Assembly (NCBI GenBank): GCA_963930645.1 | Contig: OZ005660.1 | Span: 244,036,836 to 244,100,835, forward strand | Reading direction: 5' to 3' | Length of the DNA: 64,000 nucleotides | DNA from: Salticus scenicus | Lineage: Eukaryota; Arthropoda; Arachnida; Araneae; Salticidae | Shown: positions 21,854-31,484 of the stretch, in pieces | How positions within the stretch are numbered: position 1 is the stretch's first letter | Layout: each line of letters begins with the position of its first letter | Program-made: the position numbers and the translations under genes | The notes under the pieces: generated by a model | Databases searched by the model: none | The model's input: only the letters and a program-made list of their open reading frames with translations | Told to the model about the DNA's origin: nothing

Positions 21854-22527
21854 TGTAATATATATCCTTTTTGTAGGATGATGAATTCCAGTCACTCCAT
21901 ATTAAGAGAGTTCACTCAAAGAAATACTCCACAATTGATGATGCAGTCGTTTATTTGAAGACAGTGATATTACACTTTATTAACAGTCACATCATTTTGA
22001 GCCGCTGTACAGATCCGTAGCCGTGTCGGGCCGAAAATCGTTCCATTAACGGCGGAACCGCGAATCAATCCCCTCCTGGGATCGTTAACTTAAACTTGTT
22101 ATTGACGTGGACTATTTAATCAAAACATTCCATGGAAAAATACCCCGATTTTCGGGTGCTCCCGTTTTTATATGGATATTTCGGCGGGAACCCAAACTAT
22201 TTTTACGAATGCTTATTGGATAATTAGGTCAGCTAAAATCCAGCCCACATTCTTTTATTGGCTGACCCAGATATCCAGGATTTCGTATTTCGCAATGCAT
22301 TGCCGCTAATTTCAACTATTGCATAATTTTGATTATGAAACTTCTTCTATTCGCGATTCCCGCGCTACGACGTGCTTTGCTGAAAAACTAACTTTACTGG
22401 GGCGCTAAAAAAGAACTCTCACAAAGTTGTTCTTAAAATTAAGATTTATTCTGAGCTAATACTATTAAGATATCATTTAATATTAATTTAAATATTAATT
22501 TAGAGTCTTGCTTATTTTATCCTTTCA
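21854..22527 (-). repeat. 5' LTR of Gypsy element 1
   Basis: 674 bp, matching 14014-14688 almost throughout. It would carry the element promoter in its minus-strand orientation. The sequence directly downstream on the element strand (GGATCCGGCAGG) does not start with TGG, so the primer-binding site could not be assigned to a tRNA. Confidence 0.92.
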
Positions 22528-22719
22528 TATATATACATACATATTTAATTTTCCATGGAAAGTTAAAAACAATGCTCACTCATGTACATTTATACGAAAT
22601 TTTGACCTATTATGGCATATAAAAAATTCTGAAAATAATAGTAGTACAGCGCTACCTATTGAACGATTTATTAACAAATATAATCGCCACCAGTTTAGGT
22701 CATAGTCCAAGTAAACCAA

Positions 22720-23640
22720 GTTTGAATAAATTACGTTCATTAGTTCGTGAGATACAGCATCCATAAAATTTTAAAATTTATTAATTTAATCATAAAAATT
22801 TGATCAACACAGGTTTTTATAATTAAAATTTTTATATATGAAATTGTGTACATTTTTCACCAAAAAATGCTGAAATACAGATATCTGAAAAACCGCAGAA
22901 AGCAATAGCAGCACCATCCGTCGGTGGATATATACGGAAACTGAAGCAGCACATTTTGTCATTATATATATGTCTCACATACAAGATTTGATAAGTATTC
23001 GTATTATAGAAGGTGAGATACAGGCTTCCCGTAAGTTGAAACGTAACAGTGCCACCTGTCATTTGATATGTACCAGTAAATCAGTAAAATTTACGTAATA
23101 TCTATTTCACGTACCAAATTTAGAGCATTTATAAATCATAGAAAATGAGCTATTGCGTTCTGTTCCCTTGAATAAAATAAAATTGCAGCATACCAGTGTC
23201 TCCAGTTGTCCGATATGCACGCAAAATTATTCTGCAAAGTTTTATATGATATTAATTTTACATACCAAGTTCAGTGTATTTATAATTATTTATATCACAA
23301 AAACTGAATTATTGCCAATACGTTAACGGGGTTAAATTGCAGGAGAGCAGCGCCACCAGTTGGTCAATATATGCACCCGAATTAAATCAGCGTAGAGTTA
23401 CATAATATCTGTTTCACATATTAAGTTTGGTGCATTTGTGCACCGTAGAAGCTGAGATATAATCTCCCCATAAAAGCGAGAATTTACAGAATAGAAGCGA
23501 ACCCTATCTGGTGATACATTCCAGAGGCTAATGAGCACCAAAGCTGATATTTAGGTCAATATCTAATTAAATATTCTTGATATTTAGCAAATTAGTTTAA
23601 AGTCTAACTAAACATCAAGTTTGGTTAAATTCCGTCCATT
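22720..23640. repeat. Diverged ~140-150 bp tandem array, locus 1
   Basis: Successive diverged units contain GCAGC.CCACC, ATATGCACCNAA-like, TTTCACATACCAAGTTT-like and GAGATA(T/C)A(G/C) blocks. They recur near 22988, 23118, 23268, 23425 and 23616, a spacing of 130-190 bp. The same unit recurs at 39650-40195. Units contain many stops, so the array is not coding. Possibly an expanded part of a transposon. Confidence 0.6.
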
Positions 23641-24184
23641 GGTTTGTGAGATACAGAGTCCACAAAACTTTGATAACACACACACACACACACAAAAACA
23701 AAAAAAAAAAAAAAAAACAGACAGACTGGCATTTTGAAAGAATGCTAGAATTGTGTTCTGGACATCTCAAGAGTGTATAAACCCATGGAAAACCGGAGAT
23801 CAAAAATTCCCAATTATCCAACACATTTTCTTGGTATATACAAAATAATAATAATAATAATAATAGTAAATAAATAAAATAAATTAATTTTTCGTAACTT
23901 AATTTATTAACAATTTAAGAAGCAAATAATAATGAATATCTACAAAAGTAATCTGGAGTAATGTGTTTGACAGAATTCAACAACATAAAACTTAAATAAA
24001 ATAATAAATAATCATAATGATTATAATAACATATAATTAAAGTTTAAAATTTTGTATTTTTTTCTCACCGCATCTCTATTACATTTCAATGATTATTCTA
24101 CATGTCAACAAAATTTGAAACTGAAAATAAGGGAAAAAAACTGAAAAAAAAAAAAAAAAAGCATTTTCTCATATTCGTTATAAC
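23641..24184. other. (CA)n, A run and AT-rich DNA
   Basis: (CA)n at about 23677-23694 runs into an A-rich tract to 23717. A CCATGGAAAACCGGAGAT-like block (about 23783-23800) matches the inner arms of the 44.75-45.53 kb fold-back. The rest is AT-rich without a gene. Confidence 0.4.
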
Positions 24185-24404
24185 CACACTGTTACAGAAC
24201 GTGCTACGACGGTGATACACTTGAACGTTTTTCATAGAACTAGACTTGTACGTTTTATACATGGTACAAAGCAAACCTTTTCAGAACGTTCTAAGTAATA
24301 CTATTTTTGAACGTCTAATCGAACGTTCTCTTGACACGAAACACGGTGTTTGAACGACTGTAACAGTTATTAGACGTTCACAGAACGTTCCCGTGCTACT
24401 TGGG
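24185..24404. repeat. GAACGTTC-word inverted end, right
   Basis: Mirror image of the left end at 9327. On the minus strand it begins CCCAAGTAGCACGGGAACG, then AACGTTCTGTGAACGTC. The outermost 33 bp match the left end with about seven differences. TA follows at 24405-24406, and TA also precedes the left end. Confidence 0.7.
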
Positions 24405-24406
24405 TA

Positions 24407-24667
24407 TAGTTGGTTGCCAACAGTAGCCCACAACCTTTTTCCAACCGATAGCTTGCTGCCAGCAATGACCCATCAGTGGCCCACTGACTTATTCCAATCG
24501 TACTGCAGGCTGCCAGCAGTGGATCGGTCGAATGTGGCCATCTGATGGCCGGCGTAACATATTCCCTTCGGCACCTTAACTTTTGCCACCAACGGGCCAG
24601 CAGCTGTTATTGTTGGCAGCCAACACTTGGCCTTGTGTTGGCCATCATCCCAGGTTTTGCTGGGATA
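24407..24667. repeat. TGGCCA-word repeat (family X), right part
   Basis: Crowded with TGGCC/GGCCA words (CAGTGGCCCACTGAC, ATGTGGCCATCTGATGGCC, GTTGGCAGCCAACAC). It ends CCCAGGTTTTGCTGGGATA, the inverted form of the start at 2884. It may be the continuation of 9173-9324 across the 15-kb interval. Confidence 0.6.
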
Positions 24668-25649
24668 TCTAACATCACTGAAACTTAACTGTACTGTGAT
24701 TAGTGTAAAAAAAGTTTAAATATGGGCTGTAAAAAATTTACTAAAATAATTGCTTTTTTTGCTTTGGAAATTTTCCTGAAAAACACAGAAATTTTTTTAG
24801 CCTCACATCACTACTCATTTTAGTTTATTCTTTTATTATGAACATCTTAATGTGGCATAAGAATGTAGAAAAAATAAATAAATAAATTGTACTTAAACAT
24901 CCTACCCCCCCCCCCCCCACGGTGGGGGAGCCCCACCACCACCACCAAAAAAAAAAAAAAAAGGAAGCACAGATTTCTTACATGTACTTCTACAGTGGAA
25001 TGCTGCTGTAGTGCACTTTCTTCATTTTGTTTGATTTATCTAATCTTTCTGTCTTAAATATAATATTTCTTTTATGAACTGAAATCAACAAAATTTGAGC
25101 TGTGCAGATTTTGTAGTTCTCAACTGAATATGAAAATGTGAAATGAAAGATAGTTTGTGACAAAAGATGATGAAGTCTAACAGTATTTTTTTTTTACAGT
25201 ATCTGCTTTTAACGCTATATACATTAAAACAAATAATACTTTAGTCTAAAAACACATCATAACCAAAGCCATTTTCAGATGATGGGGGGGTGGGGGGGAT
25301 TCAAAATTCTAGAAAATTTTTTGTTATATTACATTTTTAACACTTAACATTGTGTACTATAGTTTGTGAACCCCTTCTAAGAAATGTCTTGTTTATAACA
25401 AACAGTAAGAATTCACATTTATTTCAATTTAACAACACACACAAGGCCTGTAATAGTGCCTTGCCCTTTAAATTGAGTAATTACACAGGTCTACATGAAA
25501 AGCATACTGCAATCATAATGAAGGAAATATTTAACATACTGTAAAATAACTTTATAATGCAAACCTAAAAACACGAGGTTGTGCATTATATAGAATTTTG
25601 CATTATATGTATCATAATAAGTAAAAAATTTTGAATAAACACCATGAAA
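24668..25649. other. AT-rich DNA with homopolymers
   Basis: A C run at 24905-24919, CCACCACCACC at about 24938-24948, then an A run. A G-rich patch lies at 25283-25299. No gene was recognised. Confidence 0.45.
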
Positions 25650-25746
25650 TGCAAGAACGCTTTGTTTGCAGCACTAGTGCCTACTTTGTTTGCCTCACGA
25701 AGGATAATATCTTTTTTCAACCTGAAACAATTATTGCAAGTTCTTG
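25650..25746. mobile_element. Fold-back family Y, partial copy 3
   Basis: Mostly the right arm: TGCAGCACTAGTGCCTACTT, then CTGAAACAATTATTGCAAG and GTTCTTG, preceded by the short inverted start GCAAGAAC. Matches 9725-9909. Confidence 0.6.
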
Positions 25747-25800
25747 TATCTTATGATGTTTATTCAAAGGGTTTTACGTATTACTTTTAAATGTCAGTTC

Positions 25801-26185
25801 TATCCCAGAGAACACAGAGAACTTGCATTCAGCTATCATCAACATTGACAACTCAAGTCACGAAACTTGCCGTGATCTTGACATCTCAAGCCTGTAAGTT
25901 TAATGCAAGTCAAGATCAAGAATCCTAGTTTACACTTGTCCCACTTGCTTTTAGACTTGATAGTTCAAACATGAATCAAGTAATATGTATTAAGCATGCA
26001 CTAAGTTTGCCACAGCTCATACGAATCAAGTAATACACATCAAGTATGAATTATACTTGATGCACGAAGCATGAATTATACTTGATGCACCAAATATGAA
26101 TTATACTTGCTGCATCAAGTATGAATTATACTTGATGCAGCAAACGTGAATCAAATTTTACTTGCCAAGCCTGTTCTTAACATGA
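25801..26185. repeat. TCAAGT/ACTTGA-word repeat
   Basis: Begins TATCCCAGAGAACACAGAG and is then filled with CAAGT/ACTTG words, including four near-identical mirrored blocks of the type AAGTATGAATTATACTTG near 26040-26130. The beginning resembles that of the TGGCCA repeats and the GAACGTTC ends. No open frame. The right border is hidden by the MITE at 26188. Confidence 0.6.
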
Positions 26186-26187
26186 TA

Positions 26188-26400
26188 CACTCGTCAGCAA
26201 AAGTATCCGAGTACTAGCAAAAATTCCTATGTAAAAAAAGTACACTTAATACTGTTTTGTTAAATAAATTCTTGTCGAATCATGTTCATAGACTGACTAA
26301 GAACAGAACTCAACAAGGATTTATTTAACAAAAGTGTATGAAGTGTAATTTTTTTACATAGGAATTTTTGCTACTGCTCGGACACTTTTATTACCGACTG
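26188..26400. mobile_element. Tc1/mariner-type MITE, 213 bp
   Basis: Imperfect inverted ends CACTCGTCAGCAAAAGTATC and, on the other strand, CAGTCGGTAATAAAAGTGTC, followed inward by a mirrored AGCAAAAATTCCTATGTAAA block. TA flanks both borders (26186-26187 and 26401-26402). TA duplication with such ends fits the Tc1/mariner superfamily. No coding capacity. Confidence 0.8.
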
Positions 26401-26402
26401 TA

Positions 26403-26843
26403 CATCAAACGCAAAGGAACTTTCTACTTATCGTAGCCGGAAGCCAGCTGCAGAGAAATAATCCTCTTCTCTACTCTACAGCATACATGAATCAAATATT
26501 TCTTATCAAACATGCATTTAATGGCATGCAATCTTCGCCGACAGCTAAATCTCACGTATCATGTTATTCTATGCAGAAATTTATTTACAGAATGACTCAT
26601 AACCTAGTGTATTTATTTAAATTCCTTTTTCACTTTTGGAAAAACCACAACCGATAAATACGTTCACGTTTTCCAAAAAATTATCTTTTAAATTTCAATA
26701 ACTCCTCGTACAGAAAAAAGAAGCAAAAATTGCAATTGTTTAAGTTTTCGTATTTTTAAAGTCAAAATTGAAAACTTTATGAAACTACCTTTAGAAAACA
26801 TATATAAATTTAAATATTGTGAATTTTCCCAGTATGAAAATGG

Positions 26844-26877
<34 letters not shown>

Positions 26878-27473
26878 ATAAGTTAATGAATTCTATAAAT
26901 AAATTTCCCCATAGAATAATATGGGTTTTGGCTGTCGGAGAAGATAGTTATTCTACGCTCTTAACCTGATGTAGATAACTTAGTACATTATTTTTTCTGG
27001 GACGATCAATCACATTTTATGTAGATTATTGGTGAGTCATCCAAATTTAATTTTTACAAGAACAGAAAATCATTTTGTCCAGAATTTGAACTTGGGCATT
27101 TATGTTAACTCCCAACCGTCTTTCAACTAAGTTCTAGGATGATAACTCACATGGCTCATTCATATGAAAGTTAAAAATTTTCAATTTATCTGTTTTGGGA
27201 ATATGAACTCAGTCTTCGAAGAAAATTATTTATTTTAACTCCATAGCTGTTTGAGGGCAATTAGATATTTCGGATAATAATTTCCACCATTCATACAATA
27301 ATTTTTTGGTGTATTGAATAAATTTTTACAGGAGCGAAAAGTGAGACAGCGTTAGGACATTAACTCAGAGGATCTAGGTCTGAACTTGGCCTGATCCCTT
27401 TTTGTTGTTGTAAAACATCGACCAATATATTAAAAATTTATTGCATAAATGATCAAAATTATTTTTCTAATTA
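26403..27473. other. Non-coding DNA with a relic TTAA-element-like end
   Basis: An A run lies at 26846-26876. CCCATAGAATAATATGG (26907-26923) followed by GCTGTCGGAGAAG and TTAA (26961-26964) looks like the right end of a diverged TTAA element. The rest has no recognised signal. Confidence 0.4.
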
Positions 27474-28030
27474 CACTGCTCAGCAGGTAAATTGCCTCTG
27501 ACACCATTTCAGTATATTCTTATGTAAAATGACCTCCTGGATCAGAATAGGGCGCCCATTTTGCCCTATCACCCGCAATTTCTTAGGAATGGACCCCTAA
27601 TTTATCATTTTTCGGTAATTTTATAGCTATAAATTTGATATTTAGGAGGGGAGAGGATTATTTTAACCGTTAAATATCTTCTGAGGGGCTACAGAGTTGG
27701 CAAATTCTAAAACGTGTATATTTACGACAAGGGAAAAATTTGGGGGGGGGGGATTTACTACTGAAATTACGCATTACATTTCTTATATTTTTTAAATCTC
27801 TTTTTAATGTTATTTTTTAAACTTTATGTATTTTTTTCGTTTTTAGGTGTTAAACTAACTATTTTTCATTCTTCAAATCAAATTCATGATCATAAAATTA
27901 TCGAACAGGGAAAGACATTGAGGGGGGAATGGTGTATTTAGAAAACTGTGGGTGACTGGGCAAAATGGAGTTATATTCGGATTCAGGAGGTCATTTTACA
28001 TAAGAATCAGCAAAAATGGTATCAGATCTC

Positions 28031-28064
<34 letters not shown>

Positions 28065-28073
28065 AGAGCAGTG
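27474..28073. mobile_element. Fold-back/TIR element, 600 bp, with TTA duplication
   Basis: Ends CACTGCTCAGCA and TGCAGAGCAGTG. Inverted arms extend inward (ACACCATTTCAGTATATTC against ATCAGCAAAAATGGTATCAG; GGCGCCCATTTTGCCC against GGGCAAAATGGAG). TTA lies on both sides (27471-27473 and 28074-28076). A 3-bp TWA duplication fits PIF/Harbinger, while CACTG ends also recall CACTA elements. A larger, disrupted relative lies at 50690-54045. Non-coding, with a long T run at 28033-28062. Confidence 0.75.
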
Positions 28074-28089
28074 TTATTCATTACTATCC

Positions 28090-28985
28090 AGTAATGACAA
28101 AAAACTTACTTTTAATATTGAATTGTATTGCCACGACACTTTATAACATGAAATACACGTCGTTCCATAGAATTAATTAAGCATTGAATTACAGAAGGAG
28201 ATATTTCATACTACATTCTGTCAATTGCAGTTTTTAAGTCATTTACTCATGTATACTGCTTTCCATTTTCATATATTTTACGAGAAAAGATCTCCCAGTA
28301 CTTTTTGAAATTCTGGAAGTTGATGCAATTGCACGCACAGATAAATTATCAACTGAAGCCTTATTTAATAACATTCTATCATCACGTAACGTTGTTTTCT
28401 TTGGTTTCCGACTCGCTTTCGAATATTCCATGTTACACCTGATCTCCTGACTCTATAAATACTGCTCAAGGATCTCTTTATTCTTCTCAATATTTGTACA
28501 GGATTTTGTCCTTGCGCTTTTAATTGTAAAATCTTAATAATTTCACCTTTAGAAATTTCTTTAGAACGTGGCATTTTTTATCAGAATACGCAGGAAACGT
28601 CTTTTCCGAATCACAAACAAAACAATACATTGAACTCATTGAATTGTTATGCTAAATATATAGCAGACGATATTTCAATTAAAGGAAAAAATTATTCTGC
28701 ATTTACAGAAGCAGACTACAATGAAAATATTTTTTTTTGTGAGCAAAAAATGTAAAAGAAAACATGCAATGCTGTATTGTGTCTATACATTTGGGACAGC
28801 ACGTTTTTATATTATTTAATGTACATTTTATAATTTTAAACCTTTGATCATTCATTGGTGTATATCAGCAAAACTGTTTTTTTTATTGGCTATCTCACGA
28901 ATTTTAATTGTACGTTATTACTTTCTATGTTAATGCAAATTTTATTGCTTGTCTAAAATTTTGGGACACGGTGTACACATTACCG
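28090..28985 (-). pseudogene. Tc1-like transposase, internally deleted
   Basis: The minus strand encodes an N-terminal DNA-binding region (MPRSKEISKGEIIKIL ... VQILRRI, 28574 downward; then, after one frameshift near 28430, RKPKKTTLRDDRMLL and SVRAIASTSRISKST). It is followed almost directly by what looks like the extreme C-terminus (LKTAIDRM, INSMERRVFHVIKCRG, 28230-28100). The whole DDE catalytic middle is missing. Tc1 transposases normally have about 340 residues, so most of the gene is deleted. The upstream border near 28985 has GTGTCCCAAAATTTTAGAC on the minus strand, a plausible terminal repeat, and a similar GCTGTCCCAAATG lies about 170 bp inward. The other end was not found; the fold-back at 27474-28073 abuts it. 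Confidence 0.72.
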
Positions 28986-29419
28986 CTTGCTTTATTTTAT
29001 TTTATTTAGACAAATTATTATAAAAATAAATCAATAATCATTTACCTTCACTTTAATGTCACCCGCACTTGCTTCGTATTTCGCGAGATGACATGACAAC
29101 AACATGATAGAATCGATTTAGCAAGGCTACTATGGGCGTGTTCAGTAGAGCTCCCGATTCACGACCGGTCGATTGATTTCGAGCCAAAGCGTTCAGTGGT
29201 GTCGACCGATCCAGAGTCACATCGTTCAGTGGAATGGACCGATCTCGACTGGTCGTGGATCAGAAAGCCCAGGAAAATTTCTTGATCCATTGGGTCACGT
29301 GATGGATCAAATGCGCAATAGGATTAAAATCAGGCTCTGACTGACACTACGCAGTAAAAACCTGAACAATGAACATCACATTTATTGAAATTTTATTTTT
29401 CCGCCTGAGTGAAAATAAT
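28986..29419. other. Non-coding DNA upstream/downstream of tRNA
   Basis: Includes a GC-richer patch at 29130-29300 with GTTCAGT repeated three times, each followed by an ACCGATC- or CCCGATT-type block (GTGTCGACCGATCC, GGAATGGACCGATCTC). No open frame of note. Possibly a repeat. Confidence 0.4.
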
Positions 29420-29491
29420 GCCTGGACCGGGACTCGAACCCCGGATCTTTGACTTACAAGGTCAAGGCTCTACCAATTGAGCTATCCAGGC
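29420..29491 (-). tRNA. tRNA-Thr (anticodon TGT), possibly tRNA-derived repeat
   Basis: 72 nt on the minus strand folding into a cloverleaf. The acceptor GCCTGGA pairs fully with TCCAGGC, the D stem GCTC with GAGC, and the anticodon stem TTGAC with GTCAA around loop CTTGTAA (anticodon TGT). The T loop is TTCGAGT. Internal promoter boxes are intact (A box TAGCTCAATTGG, B box GGTTCGAGTCC), and a TTTT terminator follows at 29416-29413. One T-stem position is mismatched (G opposite G), so this may be a pseudogene or a SINE-related copy. The body looks lysine-like while the anticodon is threonine; the identity rests on the anticodon alone. Confidence 0.7.
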
Positions 29492-29680
29492 CGACATCCC
29501 GGTCAGCATTACTCACTCAGTTTTTACTGGTCTCGTTTTTGCTTTCGTGGCAAAACTTTCACTGCAAGAGGAGATGTAGTGCTTTCTTTAGACTCTTAAT
29601 ATTTCGATATTATTCAGCCAGTATTTTTTAAATATTTCACTAAATGTCTGTTAATTTATGTTAAAGTAGTATACCATGAG

Positions 29681-29859
29681 TATAAAAATAAGACAAACAA
29701 CAACGCCTAAAACACCAAATAAAAATATTAGTAGAACAGCCAGCTGTTTCAGTAGCATTTAGCATGAAGACTGTACGTTTACCGCTACCGAAACAGCGGT
29801 CTGCTCTACTATTATTTTTATCTGGTGTTTTAGGCGTTGTTGTTTGTCTTATTTTTATA
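29681..29859. repeat. Long hairpin with about 75-bp arms
   Basis: TATAAAAATAAGACAAACAA and CAACGCCTAAAACACC at the left are mirrored almost perfectly by GGTGTTTTAGGCGTTG and TTGTTTGTCTTATTTTTATA at the right. The centre carries GCTGTTTC/GAAACAGC. Probably a MITE; no target duplication was settled. Confidence 0.7.
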
Positions 29860-30299
29860 ATCCCACGCCAAGCACCATTAATATTTAATATACCATGAGT
29901 CTATGGAGAAATATAATAAAATTTGAATATCACTAACACGCATCATCTAATGTTGCAGATTATATAGAAAGCTCTTAATTAGTGTTTCGCCAAATAGCAC
30001 TTAGGCCGAGTATCGAGTACTCGGCCGAGTACCGAATACCAAGTAGTTGTAAGAATGAATAATTGATGTACATATGAAGAATTTAGCATATCTTGAAATT
30101 AAAAAAAGGCCTTTTGAACACAAAATTAAGTTAAATGGCAAACAACATGTTTTCTTGAAATGTTTCAGAACTTTTGTCGTGTATATAATATACACAATTA
30201 GGTTAATTGTTATATTTTATACTTCCAGCTCAGTGGATTATTAAAACCATAGTAACTGATAACTATGAAAAGGAGACTGGCGCTGGATTATTAAAACCA

Positions 30300-30433
30300 A
30301 TAAAAATTACAATGTCAGCAATGTCGAAGAGAACAAAATATGGGGAGCATACTGCTGTTTTGGTAACCTTTAGCGTACCGCTGTATGCTTCCCATATTTT
30401 GTTCTTTTCGGCTTGCTGACGTTGTAATTTTTA
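30300..30433. repeat. Hairpin with about 55-bp arms
   Basis: ATAAAAATTACAATGTCAGC and GAACAAAATATGGGGAGCAT are mirrored by ATGCTTCCCATATTTTGTTC and GCTGACGTTGTAATTTTTAT. It is preceded by two copies of GGATTATTAAAACCA (30233 and 30285). Possibly a small MITE. Confidence 0.65.
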
Positions 30434-30846
30434 TAATAACTTCATACTTAATTATATAGTTTTTCTCAGATGCGAATCATTCTCAGATGATTCTTAGAGA
30501 ATATAAAAGTTCCTATACACTCAGGCTTAATTTAAGATGCATGAAATTTACATATGAAATAAGAACATTAAAATAAATATTTTATCATTTCAAACATGAT
30601 AGACTTCATTAATCTTCAAATACTAGAAGAGTAAAAAGGATAGGTGGTTTTGTGCCATAATTTTCAAAGCAACAAATTTGATTATTAAAATATATTTGCA
30701 ATAACATTTTTGTTTATACCTTTTCCATAATTATTATTTTTTAAATTAAAAATTAATATTCTTTTACAGTTTTGAAAGTGTCTTACATTTATTTGCACAA
30801 ATATATAACTAAAGTTTTATCTACTATATTAATATTATATAAGGTT

Positions 30847-31484
30847 CAGGGTTTAACCTGGTAAAAAAAATTACTTTAACATTTTAGCGAAAATAGGCAA
30901 GCACTATTTTAGCTTTTTCGAAAGTTAATTCTTTGGATACCATTGATTTCTTTTACTTAGCTTTGTTATCCTCAGTTTTGTTTTCTATTCCTTTTGTTCA
31001 TTGATGATTTTAACAAAGCATCCATATTTGTGACTTTAAAAATATGAATCAGGGAAACTAGGTTTTGATTTTATTAATAGAAAAAGAGGTATTCATATCA
31101 TATGTCTAAAATGAAAAAGCAATTTAAAAATCAAGTAAAGTGTAGTGGTAGATAATCGTGAAATACTAGTGCTAAAAATGCTTCTATGAAGCAAATTCTG
31201 AATTCTAACATACTTTTAAATATTTTTGCATTTAAATTCAATCATTGAAAATTAAAAATAAATCCACATTACTATATAAATAAGGATTCCCAAAAATTTC
31301 AGTCGTTTCGTAGTTTTTGCCTGCAAATATTACAAAAAAAAAAAAAAAATCTGACTAATTATATAGAGATATTTTATACAGTTATCCAGTTTTAGCTTTT
31401 TAGCGAAATTCTGACCGACTTGTTTTAGCAAAATATGATATCTTTCAGCAAAATGCTAAAAAACTAATGGCAGTTTAAACCCTG
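30847..31484. mobile_element. hAT-type non-autonomous element, 638 bp
   Basis: Starts CAGGGTTTAACCTGG and ends CAGTTTAAACCCTG, inverted ends flanked by an exact 8-bp duplication, ATAAGGTT (30839-30846 and 31485-31492). Subterminal blocks also mirror (TTTTAGCGAAAATAGG left; TAGCGAAATTCTGACC right). Non-coding. It lies inside the GAGTACTCGG element and so inserted later. Confidence 0.85.

Larger units (their letters stand above)
14014..22527 (-). mobile_element. Ty3/Gypsy LTR retrotransposon (element 1), 8.5 kb
   Basis: Complete LTR-internal-LTR structure read on the minus strand: 5' LTR 21854-22527, long leader, gag, protease, reverse transcriptase, RNase H, integrase, a 1.3-kb non-coding tail, a polypurine tract and 3' LTR 14014-14688. 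Integrase lies after RNase H, which is the Ty3/Gypsy order. The LTRs differ at roughly 14 positions by eye, about 2 %. It is inserted in a (TA)n tract, with TATA on both sides (14010-14013 and 22528-22531). The coding region carries one nonsense codon and at least three frameshifts, so this copy is probably inactive, although it could be mobilised in trans. Confidence 0.93.
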
